Made by a program: the position numbers and the translations under genes. The notes under the pieces are model-generated. The model was given only the letters and a program-made list of their open reading frames with translations. It made no database searches and was not told the DNA's origin. A stretch of 64,000 nucleotides of DNA, from contig NZ_BONP01000001.1 in the NCBI RefSeq assembly GCF_016862775.1, positions 310,001-374,000 of the forward strand. Direction: 5' to 3'. This DNA is from Cellulomonas phragmiteti (GTDB taxonomy: Bacteria > Actinomycetota > Actinomycetes > Actinomycetales > Cellulomonadaceae). Positions 9,168 through 17,580 of the stretch are shown one piece after another. Each line of letters starts with the position of its first letter. The stretch's first letter is position 1.

Positions 9168-9196
9168 TTGCGACGGAGTGGCGGACGCCCTAGCGT
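9168..9196 (+). promoter_or_regulatory. Probable nrdR promoter
   Basis: TTGCGA (9168-9173), 17-bp spacer, TAGCGT (9191-9196). This would give a ~55-nt leader before the nrdR GTG. No NrdR box pair was recognised. Confidence 0.5.
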
Positions 9197-9257
9197 CACG
9201 TGGGTCCGCACCGCCTCGCCGGCGCGCACGCCCACCCGTCACGCCGAGAGGTCCGCT

Positions 9258-9758
9258 GTGCACTGTCCCTTCTGCCGGCACCCCGACTCGCGCGTCGTGG
9301 ACTCCCGCACGTCGGACGACGGCTCGTCCATCCGACGGCGTCGGCAGTGCCCGAGCTGTCACCGCCGGTTCACGACGCTGGAGACGGCCAGTCTCTCGGT
9401 CGTCAAGCGGTCGGGCGTCACGGAGCCGTTCAGCCGCGAGAAGATCGCCAACGGTGTGCGGAAGGCGTGCCAGGGCCGGCCGGTCAGCGAGGACCATCTC
9501 GCGCTCCTGGCTCAGAAGGTGGAGGAGAACCTGCGGACCTCCGGCTCAGCGGAGATCGACGCCTACGAGATCGGGTTGGCCATCCTCGGGCCTCTGCGCG
9601 ACCTCGACGAGGTCGCCTACCTGCGCTTCGCGAGCGTGTACCAGGCGTTCGACTCGCTCGAGGACTTCGAGTCGGCGATCTCCGGCCTGCGTGCCGAGCA
9701 CGCCGTCGACCCGGGCGTCGACGGGGCCGCTGACGAGGAACCACCCGCGTCGGGCTGA
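9258..9758 (+). CDS. nrdR: Transcriptional repressor NrdR
   Basis: 166-residue NrdR, the ATP/dATP-sensing repressor of ribonucleotide reductase genes. The zinc ribbon uses Cys3, Cys6, Cys31 and Cys34 (MHCPFC and QCPSC). The ATP-cone follows ([20 protein letters not shown] onward to ~residue 140). Family length is ~150; the extra ~15 residues are an acidic tail. The start is a GTG preceded by GAGAGG; a start further upstream would add residues before the invariant MHCPFC. No RNR gene is next to it here, so it acts in trans. Confidence 0.95.
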   Translation: MHCPFCRHPDSRVVDSRTSDDGSSIRRRRQCPSCHRRFTTLETASLSVVKRSGVTEPFSREKIANGVRKACQGRPVSEDHLALLAQKVEENLRTSGSAEIDAYEIGLAILGPLRDLDEVAYLRFASVYQAFDSLEDFESAISGLRAEHAVDPGVDGAADEEPPASG

Positions 9759-9857
9759 CGTCCCGCGACGCGCCGTCGAGGTATGGGCTGGCGTCCGGGC
9801 GCCGCGTCGACCACGCTGGGGTCGCCGACGACCCTGTCGGCGGGCGGAGGACATGAC

Positions 9858-10046
9858 ATGACGCAGGACGATCGACCCTCGGCAGTGAGCGACGAGGCCA
9901 AGGAGAAGTTCCGGGCCGCGCTCGAGCGCAAGAAGGCCCAGGGGCACCCGACCGCGGACGGGAGCCGGAACACCGGTGCCGTGCACGGGGCGGAGACGGC
10001 CGGCCCCACGCAGCGCCGGTTCCAGCGCAAGTCCGGATCGGCCTGA
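9858..10046 (+). CDS. DUF5302 family small protein
   Basis: 62-residue hydrophilic, charged protein: an N-terminal helix (SDEAKEKFRAALERKKAQGH) followed by a Gly/Thr/His-rich segment and a basic C-terminus ending QRRFQRKSGSA. This matches the small actinobacterial DUF5302 family; function unknown. It starts at an ATG with CGGAGGA about 7 nt upstream and is followed by a strong hairpin. No signal peptide or membrane segment. Confidence 0.75.
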   Translation: MTQDDRPSAVSDEAKEKFRAALERKKAQGHPTADGSRNTGAVHGAETAGPTQRRFQRKSGSA

Positions 10047-10055
10047 CGCAGGCAG

Positions 10056-10093
10056 CGACGGGTCGGACGGGGCGGTGCCCCTCCGACCCGTCG
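10056..10093. terminator. Terminator after DUF5302 gene
   Basis: Long inverted repeat (left arm 10056-10073, right arm 10077-10093) with a single bulged base and a 3-nt loop. It lies between the convergent DUF5302 and serA stops, so it may act in both directions. Confidence 0.75.
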
Positions 10094-10111
10094 GCGTCGG
10101 ACCGGCCGGAC

Positions 10112-11311
10112 TCAGTCCAGCAGCCGCAGCCGCAGTGACTCCGGGCGGCCGGCGAGGACGTCGACGACGCCGGTGGTGACGGGCGACGCGACGTCGGTCA
10201 CCACGTAGCCCAGCTCGCCCCGGGTGGCCAGGAGCTGACCCTCGATGTTCACGCCGTGGTCGGCGAGGGTCGCGTTGATGGTCGCGAGGACGCCCGGCAC
10301 GTTGCGGTGCAGGTAGGCGATCCGGTGTGCGTCGGGTCGCTGGTCGAGGGCGAGGTTCGGCAGGTTGACCGACAGGTTCGTCGACCCGGTCGACAGGTAG
10401 TCCCGGACCTTGTTCGCGACGAACTGGCCGATGGCCTCCTGCGCCTCCTCGGTCGAGCCGCCCGTGTGGGGCGTGAGGATGACGTTCGGCAGCCCGCGCA
10501 GCTCGGACTCGAACGGGTCGCCCTTGCGCTTGGGCTCGACGGGGAAGACGTCGACCGCGGCGCCGGCGACGTGCCCCGAGAGCACCGCGTCGCGCAGCGC
10601 CGCGTAGTCGACGACGAACCCACGGGACAGGTTGAGGAAGATCGAGCCGGGGCGCATGCGGGCGATCTGCTTGGCGCCGAACATGCCGGCGTTGCCGGCG
10701 CGCCCGTCGACGTGCAGGGTCACGACGTCGGCGGTCTCGAGGAGCTCGTCGAGCGTGTTCATGCGGCGCGCGTTGCCGAGTGCGAGCTTCTCGCTCGAGT
10801 CGTAGAAGACGACGGACATGCCGAGGTTCTCGGCCAGGACCGACAGCTGGGTGCCGATGTTGCCGTAGCCGATGATGCCCAGCGTCCGCCCCCGGACCTC
10901 GTGGGCGCCCGTCGCGGACTTGTTCCAGACGCCGGCGTGCATCTCCTCGTTGAACACCGTCAGGCGGCGAGTCAGCGAGATGATGTCGGCGATCGCGATC
11001 TCGACGACCGAGCGGGTGTTGGAGAACGGCGCGTTGAACACCGCGATGCCGCGGTTGGCGGCCGCGTGCAGGTCGATCTGGTTGGTGCCGATGCAGAACG
11101 CGCCGACGACCTCGAGGTCGGTGGCAGCGTCGAGGACCTCCGCCGGGACGGAGGTCTTGGAGCGGATCCCCAGCACCTGGACCCCGGCGAGGGCCTCGAC
11201 GAGCTCGGACTCGTCGAGCGCGCCGGTGCGGGTCACGACGTCGAAGCCGGCGGTCTCGAGGATCGTCCGGGCGTGCGGGTGCAGGTTCTCGAGGAGCAGG
11301 GCGGTGGGCAC
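10112..11311 (-). CDS. serA: D-3-phosphoglycerate dehydrogenase
   Basis: 399-residue SerA, oxidising 3-phosphoglycerate to phosphohydroxypyruvate, the first step of serine synthesis. The D-2-hydroxyacid dehydrogenase fold shows the NAD motif GIIGYGNIGTQ, the FNAPFSNTRSVVE dimerisation and cofactor segment, and the catalytic His in TPHTGGS. A C-terminal ACT domain (VPGVLATINATLADHGVNIE) suggests feedback by serine. The length and single ACT domain match the short E. coli-type SerA rather than the longer mycobacterial type with an ASB domain. The GTG at 11311 gives the typical N-terminus PTALLLENLH. Confidence 0.93.
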   Translation of the reverse strand: MPTALLLENLHPHARTILETAGFDVVTRTGALDESELVEALAGVQVLGIRSKTSVPAEVLDAATDLEVVGAFCIGTNQIDLHAAANRGIAVFNAPFSNTRSVVEIAIADIISLTRRLTVFNEEMHAGVWNKSATGAHEVRGRTLGIIGYGNIGTQLSVLAENLGMSVVFYDSSEKLALGNARRMNTLDELLETADVVTLHVDGRAGNAGMFGAKQIARMRPGSIFLNLSRGFVVDYAALRDAVLSGHVAGAAVDVFPVEPKRKGDPFESELRGLPNVILTPHTGGSTEEAQEAIGQFVANKVRDYLSTGSTNLSVNLPNLALDQRPDAHRIAYLHRNVPGVLATINATLADHGVNIEGQLLATRGELGYVVTDVASPVTTGVVDVLAGRPESLRLRLLD

Positions 11312-11368
11312 GCCCCATGGTGCTCTCGTCCCGCGCCGTGGACCAAAGCCGTCCCGAGGGGCGGAACG

Positions 11369-11408
11369 GGGCCGCCCGAGGCGGTGCGTCCCGCGCCCCG
11401 GGCGGCCC
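11369..11408 (-). terminator. Probable terminator after CotH gene
   Basis: A perfect 10-bp inverted repeat (11369-11378 with 11399-11408) lies just downstream of the CotH stop and upstream of serA, which is read in the same direction. The 20-nt loop makes it weaker than the other hairpins here. Confidence 0.5.
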
Positions 11409-11420
11409 TGTCCTGCCGCG

Positions 11421-13490
11421 TCAGCCGGCAGCGCACCCGACCGTCGGGGTGCCGAGCGACCCCGAGGACGAGCCGATGAAGCCGAAGGACGTGCTCGCGC
11501 CGGCACCGAGCGCCCCGTTCCACGCGACGTTGCGCGCGACCGGTGCCGAGGTGCTCCCGGTCAGCGTGGCGTTCCACACCTGGCTGACCCCGGTGCCGGC
11601 CGGCATCCCGAGCGTCACGCTCCACCCGGCGATCGCCGCGGGCCCGGCCGTGACCGTGACCTCGCCCTGGAACCCGCCCGGCCACGTGGAGACCGCACGG
11701 AAGGTCGCGGTGCAGCCCTGCGGACCCGGTCCGGTCGTGGGGCTCGGTGTCGGTGTCACGGTCGGTGTCGGTGTCGCGCTGGGTGCGGGGGTCGCGCTCG
11801 GGGTCGCCGTCGGTGTGGGTGCGACGGAGGGCGACGGGACCGGGTCGGTCGGACCGCCCCACGCCGCAGGCGTGTCCAACCACGCGGCACGGCGCAGCAT
11901 CCAGTCCTGCAGGTGGCCCACCTGGCCGCTCCACGTCCCGTTGGTCGGGGTGACGAACGGTCCGACATTGCGGGTCGTGAGGTTGGGCCAGCGCTGGAAG
12001 TTGCGCGCGGCCGCGGCGGGCAGGGGCGCCGTCAGGGCGGAGACCCGGGACCGCAGCGCGGCGTCGGCCAGCGCACCGCGTCGCAGCTCCTGCCACCGGA
12101 CCTTCACACGGTTGACGAACGACGGGTCGTTCATCAGCACGGTGAACCAGTCGGTGGGCGGGTTCTGCCGTGTCTGCTGGTACTGCCATCCGGAGACCTG
12201 GTCGTTCTGGAAGAACCCGCCGACGCCGAAGGTCAGGTCGAAGTCCCACAGCGGACCTGCGGTGAGCAGGCCCCCGCGGTCCTTGAAGAAGTACTGGCTG
12301 CGGTAGTAGGCGTCCATGTCACGGCTCAGCTCGTTGACGATCACGAGGTCGACGAACGAGTCGACGTCGATCAGGGACGGGTAGCCCGTCGTCGGGTCGG
12401 CGCGCCCGGGGGAGTGGATGGCGTCGTTGACGCGGCCGACGTAGGTGGCGATGTAGTCGAGCTGCGCGGGGACCAGGTCGTCGGGGTCGTGGACCTCGAG
12501 GTCGGACCAGCACCGCGTCGTCCCCCGGCACGGGATCAGCGGCTGCTCGGCGGCCAGCCACTCGAACTTGACGATGTAACCGCCCTCCACCCGGGGGGAG
12601 GTCACGTCCGCGGGGTTGAGCTTCTTCAGGTCGAGCCGGTTCTTCTGGTTCTTGATGGTCTCCTCGAGCATGTACACGCCGCGGTAGTCGTCGGCCGCCA
12701 CGGGCCGCGCGTCGTCGTTCACGTAGACCTCGACCAGCCGGTAGCGCGGCGTGTGCAGGCCCAGCTCGCGACCGAGGTCGAGGACCAGCGCCTCGCGCAC
12801 CAGGGACTTGTCGGCGAACGGTCCGCGCAGCACCCAGTCGGACTCGGCCGGCATGCCGAAGAACGGCAGGTCGTTGTCGTCGTCGTCGTTGTCCCACAGC
12901 TCGAGCCGGTACGGCTTCTTGTCGAACATGCGGCTCGACTGCCCCCGCAGGCGGTAGCCGGCGCGGGTCACGAGCGTCGGGTCGGCGGTCAGCGTCGTCG
13001 AGCCGCCGGTCGGCTGCAGCTCGACCACCGCTGCCGGGTGGTAGTCGTCACCGACGGCACCCCTGCCGAACGAGTCGAGGACCAGCACGGGCAGGTCGTG
13101 GCTCGTCGTCACGGCCGACGCGACGTACTGCGCGGAGCCGGGAGCACCGCTCGCCGTCCCGGCGACGAACGTCTGGGCGCGCACCTCGGTGCTGCGGGTC
13201 AGGGTGAGCGGTCCTGTGGCCACCGGCGAGGAGGCCGTGGGGGGCGAGCCGTCGGTCGTGTACCTCACCTGGGCGCCGGCCAGGGCCGTCCCGAGCGTGA
13301 CCTGCAACGTGCCCGTGAAGACGCGTCCGGGCACCGAGAACGTCACGTCCCCCGTCAGGCCGGCGTCGGTGGCGGTCACCGCCGCCGCGGGTTCCGATGC
13401 GCTCGCTGCGGACGTGGGGGCGAGCAGGGTGGCGGTCAGCGCGCAGGCGGCCGCTGCGGCCGCGAGCGTACGAGTGGTCCGTCGTGACAT
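11421..13490 (-). CDS. Secreted CotH kinase family protein with C-terminal CBM2
   Basis: 689 residues. A Sec signal peptide (MSRRTTRTLAAAAAACALTA, cleavage near SAASA) is followed by a chitobiase-C-terminal-like beta domain (~45-120) and a CotH domain (~140-510). The CotH domain has AGYRLRGQSSRMFDKKPYRL, YMLEE and the metal-binding LWDFDLTFGVG, equivalent to the DFG region of these atypical kinases. A Pro/Thr/Ser linker (~535-580) leads to a family-2 carbohydrate-binding module (~585-689) with the usual terminal cysteines and exposed tryptophans. CotH proteins phosphorylate extracellular proteins; CBM2 binds cellulose or chitin. Last gene of a leftward trio with VTC and DUF4956 genes, 27 bp after the VTC gene. 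Confidence 0.88.
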   Translation of the reverse strand: MSRRTTRTLAAAAAACALTATLLAPTSAASASEPAAAVTATDAGLTGDVTFSVPGRVFTGTLQVTLGTALAGAQVRYTTDGSPPTASSPVATGPLTLTRSTEVRAQTFVAGTASGAPGSAQYVASAVTTSHDLPVLVLDSFGRGAVGDDYHPAAVVELQPTGGSTTLTADPTLVTRAGYRLRGQSSRMFDKKPYRLELWDNDDDDNDLPFFGMPAESDWVLRGPFADKSLVREALVLDLGRELGLHTPRYRLVEVYVNDDARPVAADDYRGVYMLEETIKNQKNRLDLKKLNPADVTSPRVEGGYIVKFEWLAAEQPLIPCRGTTRCWSDLEVHDPDDLVPAQLDYIATYVGRVNDAIHSPGRADPTTGYPSLIDVDSFVDLVIVNELSRDMDAYYRSQYFFKDRGGLLTAGPLWDFDLTFGVGGFFQNDQVSGWQYQQTRQNPPTDWFTVLMNDPSFVNRVKVRWQELRRGALADAALRSRVSALTAPLPAAAARNFQRWPNLTTRNVGPFVTPTNGTWSGQVGHLQDWMLRRAAWLDTPAAWGGPTDPVPSPSVAPTPTATPSATPAPSATPTPTVTPTPSPTTGPGPQGCTATFRAVSTWPGGFQGEVTVTAGPAAIAGWSVTLGMPAGTGVSQVWNATLTGSTSAPVARNVAWNGALGAGASTSFGFIGSSSGSLGTPTVGCAAG

Positions 13491-13517
13491 CGTCGTCTCC
13501 TCGGGTGTGCGTGCGTG

Positions 13518-14321
13518 TCAGTGCGCGGACGCCTCGACGGCGCTCACGCTGTGCGGCACGAGGTGGCGGCGCAGCGTGCGCCGCCACCGGGTCGCGGGCA
13601 GCTCGGGCTGGAGCGCGGCCAGACCGGTCGCGTACTTCGAGATGCGCAGGGGACGGTGCCCGAGGGCCCACAGCAGCCGGTCGGCGGCCGACGCGGTCGA
13701 GCCGGTCTTGGTCTCGACGACGGCGAGGTCACGCAGGTGCAGGGGGCGGCGACGGTCGTGCCAGGCGAGCTCGAGGTCGACGGTGAGGCGGCTGCCGGCT
13801 TCGGGGAGCAGGATCGTGGCGCGCCGGTACCGGGTCACGAGCGTCGGCGACCAGCGCAGGTCGGCGGCGCCGGTGATGCCGTGCGCACCGAGAGTCGCGG
13901 TGACGAAGGGCAGTGCAGGGGCGACGTCGGCGCGGTCGTCGAGCCGGTGGGGGACGCGGTCCTTGATCGTGGTTCCCCGGGTCCCGCGGGTCTTCACCTC
14001 GATCCAGCACTGCGCGGAGTCCACGTAGGTGCGCGTCCGCACCTTGAACCGCCTGCGACGGCGGTGGGCGGCGAGGTGGTAGGCGAGCAGGTCCGGCGTG
14101 TCGAAGTACACCGACTCGTAGTCGAACAGCCGACGCGTGCCGATCTGGAGGACCTGCGCGTCCCGGGGCAGGCCGCGGACGAGCGCTCCCACGTCCGCCA
14201 CGGGCACCAGGTACTTGCGGTCGACGCGGGTCAGCAGGCCGGCCCGCTCGACGAGCTCCTCGAGGCCCACGGGGACGAGGTGCGCCACCGGGCCCTCGAG
14301 CAGGTCCGTCGCCTCGGTCAC
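13518..14321 (-). CDS. VTC-type polyphosphate polymerase domain protein
   Basis: 267-residue soluble protein of the VTC/CYTH-like tunnel fold. Visible family features: DRKYLV near the N-terminus, DYESVYFDTPDLLAYH, the basic strand RRRFKVRTRTYVDS, IEVKT and, near the C-terminus, VVETKTGS and ISKYATG. Eukaryotic VTC4 relatives polymerise ATP phosphate into polyphosphate; in bacteria the reaction is rarely proven. Its GTG overlaps the DUF4956 stop by 4 bp (GTGA), so the two are translationally coupled. The CotH gene follows. Polymerase activity is inferred; nucleotide-triphosphate hydrolysis or a binding role is also possible. Confidence 0.85.
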   Translation of the reverse strand: MTEATDLLEGPVAHLVPVGLEELVERAGLLTRVDRKYLVPVADVGALVRGLPRDAQVLQIGTRRLFDYESVYFDTPDLLAYHLAAHRRRRRFKVRTRTYVDSAQCWIEVKTRGTRGTTIKDRVPHRLDDRADVAPALPFVTATLGAHGITGAADLRWSPTLVTRYRRATILLPEAGSRLTVDLELAWHDRRRPLHLRDLAVVETKTGSTASAADRLLWALGHRPLRISKYATGLAALQPELPATRWRRTLRRHLVPHSVSAVEASAH

Positions 14322-14932
14322 GAGGCGGCGCCCGTGGCCGAGGACCGGGCGGTCTCGCGGGCCGGCTGGGCGTGGCCGCGTCGCCGCGCCGGGGGCACCG
14401 CCTCGAATCGCACGTCGACCCACGTGGTGTCGTTCACGAGGTCGACGCGCTGGACCGCGACCTGGTGCACCCTCGCGCCGAGCATGCCCTCGAGCCGTGC
14501 GACCAGGGCGATCCGGTCTAGCACGGCGCCGTCGAGGACGAGCTCCTGGCGCTGGTGGCGCCGCAGGACGCCGGGGTGGTCGCCGAGGAGCACGGCGACC
14601 AGCAGGAGCGCCATGAAGGCGACCGAGTGCCACAGGACCGGTCCGGGAAGCGCACCCAGGATGCCGAGCGCGAGCGAGGCGAAGTAGTAGGCGACCTCCC
14701 GCTGGTCGATCTCCGTCGAGCGCAACCGGATGATCGACAGGACCCCGAAGAGCCCCAGGCCCAGCCCGGCACCGATCGACGCCGAACCGAGCGTCGAGGC
14801 GACGGCGAGCACGCCGACGTTCACGCCGAGGAAGGCGACGACCAGGTCGCGTCGGCGATGGCGGCGGAAGTACGTCCACGTGAGCAGCCCGATGCCGACG
14901 AGGTCGGCGCCGATGAGCACGATCTGGTCCAT
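14318..14932 (-). CDS. DUF4956 multi-pass membrane protein
   Basis: 204 residues with about four hydrophobic segments in the first 130 residues (ending near HSVAFMALLLVAVLLG) and a cytoplasmic C-terminal domain of ~75 residues. The loop GVLSIIRLRSTEIDQREVAYYFASLA with its conserved RLR and E residues is the DUF4956 signature. The family is typically encoded beside VTC-domain genes and CotH genes, as here, and probably forms the membrane part of that system. An ATG start with AGGGGGA upstream is used. First gene of the leftward trio. Confidence 0.85.
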   Translation of the reverse strand: MDQIVLIGADLVGIGLLTWTYFRRHRRRDLVVAFLGVNVGVLAVASTLGSASIGAGLGLGLFGVLSIIRLRSTEIDQREVAYYFASLALGILGALPGPVLWHSVAFMALLLVAVLLGDHPGVLRRHQRQELVLDGAVLDRIALVARLEGMLGARVHQVAVQRVDLVNDTTWVDVRFEAVPPARRRGHAQPARETARSSATGAAS

Positions 14933-14980
14933 GCGCGGTGTTCCCCCTGGTGTCCTCCTGCGCTGCCGGATGACGCCCCG

Positions 14981-15002
14981 GTGAACACGTGGTGAACACG
15001 TG
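14981..15002. repeat. Tandem 11-bp repeat upstream of DUF4956 operon
   Basis: Two perfect head-to-tail copies of GTGAACACGTG, each containing the palindrome CACGTG. The 11-bp period is one helical turn, and the site lies 49 bp upstream of the DUF4956 start, so it may be an operator. Confidence 0.6.
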
Positions 15003-15117
15003 GGGCAGGGCAGGACCATGGGGGCGCCGTCGGGGGCCCGTCAACGGTGCTAAACGTTTGCCGTGACGTTGTGACGATACGCCGTGACTGCGCGTCGAAT
15101 CGCTCCCGGCCAGTCGC

Positions 15118-17463
15118 TCAGATCTCTTCGCCGAAGCCCGCCGGCAGGTCCCGGGCGTGCACCACGTGCAGGGCGTGGGTCGGCCGCGTCATCGCGACGT
15201 AGAGGTCGCCGGGGGAGGCGGACTGCACCTCAGTCGGCTCGACGAGGACGACGACGTCGAACTCGAGGCCCTTGGCCTGAGCGGGGGTGAGGACCACGAC
15301 GGGGGCGTGCAGGTCGACGGCGTCGCCGGCCGGGACGCTCCGGCCGGCGGCGGCCAGCGCCGCGCGCACCTCGGCCGCGCGGCCGAGGGCCGCCACCACG
15401 GCGACGCGCCCCGCGCCTGCGGCGTCCTCGACCTGCGCCGCCAGCTTGTCGGCGGTCGAAGCTGCGACCGGGGCCAGCAACGCGTCGTCCGCCACGCGCT
15501 CGAGCGTCAGTGCGTCCGCGACGTCGCGCGCGGACGTCTGCGGACTCACGGGCAGTCCGGCGGCGACCGCCACCCGGCGGGCGGCCTGCGCGACCGTCGC
15601 CGGGGTGCGGTAGTTGACGGTCAGCTCGGCGAGGCGCCATGAACCCCGCAGCAGGGGGTCGAGCATCGCGGCCCAGTCGTGGGTCCCGCCCGCCGCGGAC
15701 GTCTGCGCGACGTCGCCCACGACCGTCAGCGACCGGGTCGGGACGCGTCGCAGCAGCGCGCGCCACGCCATCGCGGACAGCTCCTGCGCCTCGTCGACGA
15801 CGACGTGGCCGTACGTCCACGACCGGTCCGCCGCAGCACGCTCGGCGGTCGTGAGGCGCGGACCGCTGCTCGCGAACCGGCCGGCCAGCGCCTCGGCCGA
15901 CACCATGTCGCCCGCCCCGGTGCTGCGCAGCACCTGGCGCGCGTACTCGATCTCGGCCTCCCGCTGCTGCGCGTCGGCGCGGGCCTGGGCCCGGGCGGCC
16001 TGGTCGTCCTCGCCGAGCAGCTCGGCCGCCTCGTCCAGGAGCGGCACGTCGGCGGGCGTCCACGGGTGGTCCGCCGGCCTGACCAGGAGCGCACGCTCGC
16101 GCGCCGACAGCTCCGGCGCGGCGGACTCGAGCCGGTGCGGCTTGGTCCACAGGTCGGTGAGCAGCCCCTGCGGGGTGAGCGGCATCCAGGCGAGGTTGAG
16201 GGCGATGCGGATCTCCCGCGTCGTGCGCAGGTCCTCGACGATCTCCGCCCGGTCCTCCGGGGGGACGTCCCACCCGAGCTGCTGGACGTACTGCTCCGCG
16301 AGGCGGGCGAGCATGTCGCGCACGAACGTGACACGCGCCTGGTTGTGCGGCCGGTTCTGGCGGCGCGCGCGTCCGATCGCCGCGGCCACGTCCTGCGGTC
16401 GCACGACGACCGTGCGGCCGTCGACCCGGACGCGCGTCGCCTGCTGGGGCACGCGCTGCCGCTGGCGTACGGCACGGCGCACGACGCGCGCCATCACGGC
16501 GTCCCCCTTGAGGCGCGCGACGTCGTCGGACTCCGTGCCCCGTGCCTCCACGCCGGGGTACAGGTCGGCGAGCGTCGCCGTGACGACGCCGGTCTCGCCC
16601 AGCGAGGGCAGGACCTGGTCGATGTAGCGCAGGAACGTGCGCGAGGGACCGACCAGGAGCACGCCCGAGCGCTCGAGGAGCCGGCGGTGGGCGTAGAGCA
16701 GGTACGCGGCACGGTGCAGCGCCACGGCGGTCTTGCCGGTGCCCGGGCCGCCCTGCACCACCAGCGTGCCGTTCAGCGGGGAGCGGATGACGGCGTCCTG
16801 CTCGGCCTGGATCGTCGCGACGATGTCACCCATGCGGCCCGTGCGGGCTGCCCCGAGGGCGGCGAGCAGGGCACCCTCCCCGGAGACGCCGGCCAGGGTC
16901 GCGGGGTCCACACCCGCCGCGACGAGGGCCTCGAGGTCGAGGACGTCGTCCTCCAGGCCGGTCACGCGTCGTCCGGCGGTGACGAGGTGGCGGCGCCGCA
17001 CCACCCCGTCGGGCTGCGCCGCGGTCGCGCGGTAGAACGCCTGGGCCGCCGGGGCCCGCCAGTCGGTGAGCAGCGGGGTCTGGTCCTCGTCGGTGAGCCC
17101 GATGCGTCCGATGTACCTGCGCTCGCCGTCGCGCAGGTCGAGGCGACCGAACGCGAGGCGGTCCTCCACCGACTCCAGCTGGGCGACGCGGTCCTCGTAC
17201 AGCGTCGCGAAGGCGTCGCGCTCGGAGCGGTTCTGCGGCGAGCCCGACGGACCTGCCCGTCGCACCGCCGCGAGGCGCCGGCGGGACTGCGCGCGCAGCT
17301 CGTCGAGGCGCTGGTACAGCACGTCGACGACATGCTGCTCGCCCACGAGCTCGCTGTCGATCGCTGCCACCCGCCCGTCCACCCCCCCGGCGCCCGGGTC
17401 GCACGCCCGGTCGCGACGCTCCGCACGACTTGCGGGCGCCCCGCCCCACGGGCGGCCGTCCAT
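15118..17463 (-). CDS. HelD-like UvrD/Rep superfamily ATPase
   Basis: 781 residues. An N-terminal region of ~60-90 residues with coiled-coil potential (VLYQRLDELRAQSRRRL) precedes a split SF1 helicase core: Walker A GGPGTGKTAVALHRAAY, Walker B VVVDEAQELSAM, LTVVGDVAQT, and C-terminal LTPAQAKGLEFDVVVLV. The RIGLTDEDQTPLLTDWRAPAA segment is typical of HelD. HelD proteins bind RNA polymerase and recycle stalled complexes; actinobacterial members can reduce rifampicin sensitivity. ATG at 17463 is taken, but the GTG at 17382 would fit the family N-terminus as well. Divergent from the signalling operon. Confidence 0.85.
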   Translation of the reverse strand: MDGRPWGGAPASRAERRDRACDPGAGGVDGRVAAIDSELVGEQHVVDVLYQRLDELRAQSRRRLAAVRRAGPSGSPQNRSERDAFATLYEDRVAQLESVEDRLAFGRLDLRDGERRYIGRIGLTDEDQTPLLTDWRAPAAQAFYRATAAQPDGVVRRRHLVTAGRRVTGLEDDVLDLEALVAAGVDPATLAGVSGEGALLAALGAARTGRMGDIVATIQAEQDAVIRSPLNGTLVVQGGPGTGKTAVALHRAAYLLYAHRRLLERSGVLLVGPSRTFLRYIDQVLPSLGETGVVTATLADLYPGVEARGTESDDVARLKGDAVMARVVRRAVRQRQRVPQQATRVRVDGRTVVVRPQDVAAAIGRARRQNRPHNQARVTFVRDMLARLAEQYVQQLGWDVPPEDRAEIVEDLRTTREIRIALNLAWMPLTPQGLLTDLWTKPHRLESAAPELSARERALLVRPADHPWTPADVPLLDEAAELLGEDDQAARAQARADAQQREAEIEYARQVLRSTGAGDMVSAEALAGRFASSGPRLTTAERAAADRSWTYGHVVVDEAQELSAMAWRALLRRVPTRSLTVVGDVAQTSAAGGTHDWAAMLDPLLRGSWRLAELTVNYRTPATVAQAARRVAVAAGLPVSPQTSARDVADALTLERVADDALLAPVAASTADKLAAQVEDAAGAGRVAVVAALGRAAEVRAALAAAGRSVPAGDAVDLHAPVVVLTPAQAKGLEFDVVVLVEPTEVQSASPGDLYVAMTRPTHALHVVHARDLPAGFGEEI

Positions 17464-17580
17464 TATCCGCCGACGGGGGCGGTGCGGCGCACGCGCGACG
17501 CGCCCGCCGCGGGACGGTCATCTGTGCGCGCGCGTGCCCGTCCTGGCTTACAGTGCGTCGACACCGACGGAAGGACGCCC

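Noticed and set aside
13518..15044. VTC protein as a 508-residue product starting upstream of DUF4956
   Set aside because: The upstream part is the wrong frame of the DUF4956 gene; the GTG at 14321 in a GTGA overlap gives a normal VTC-domain protein.
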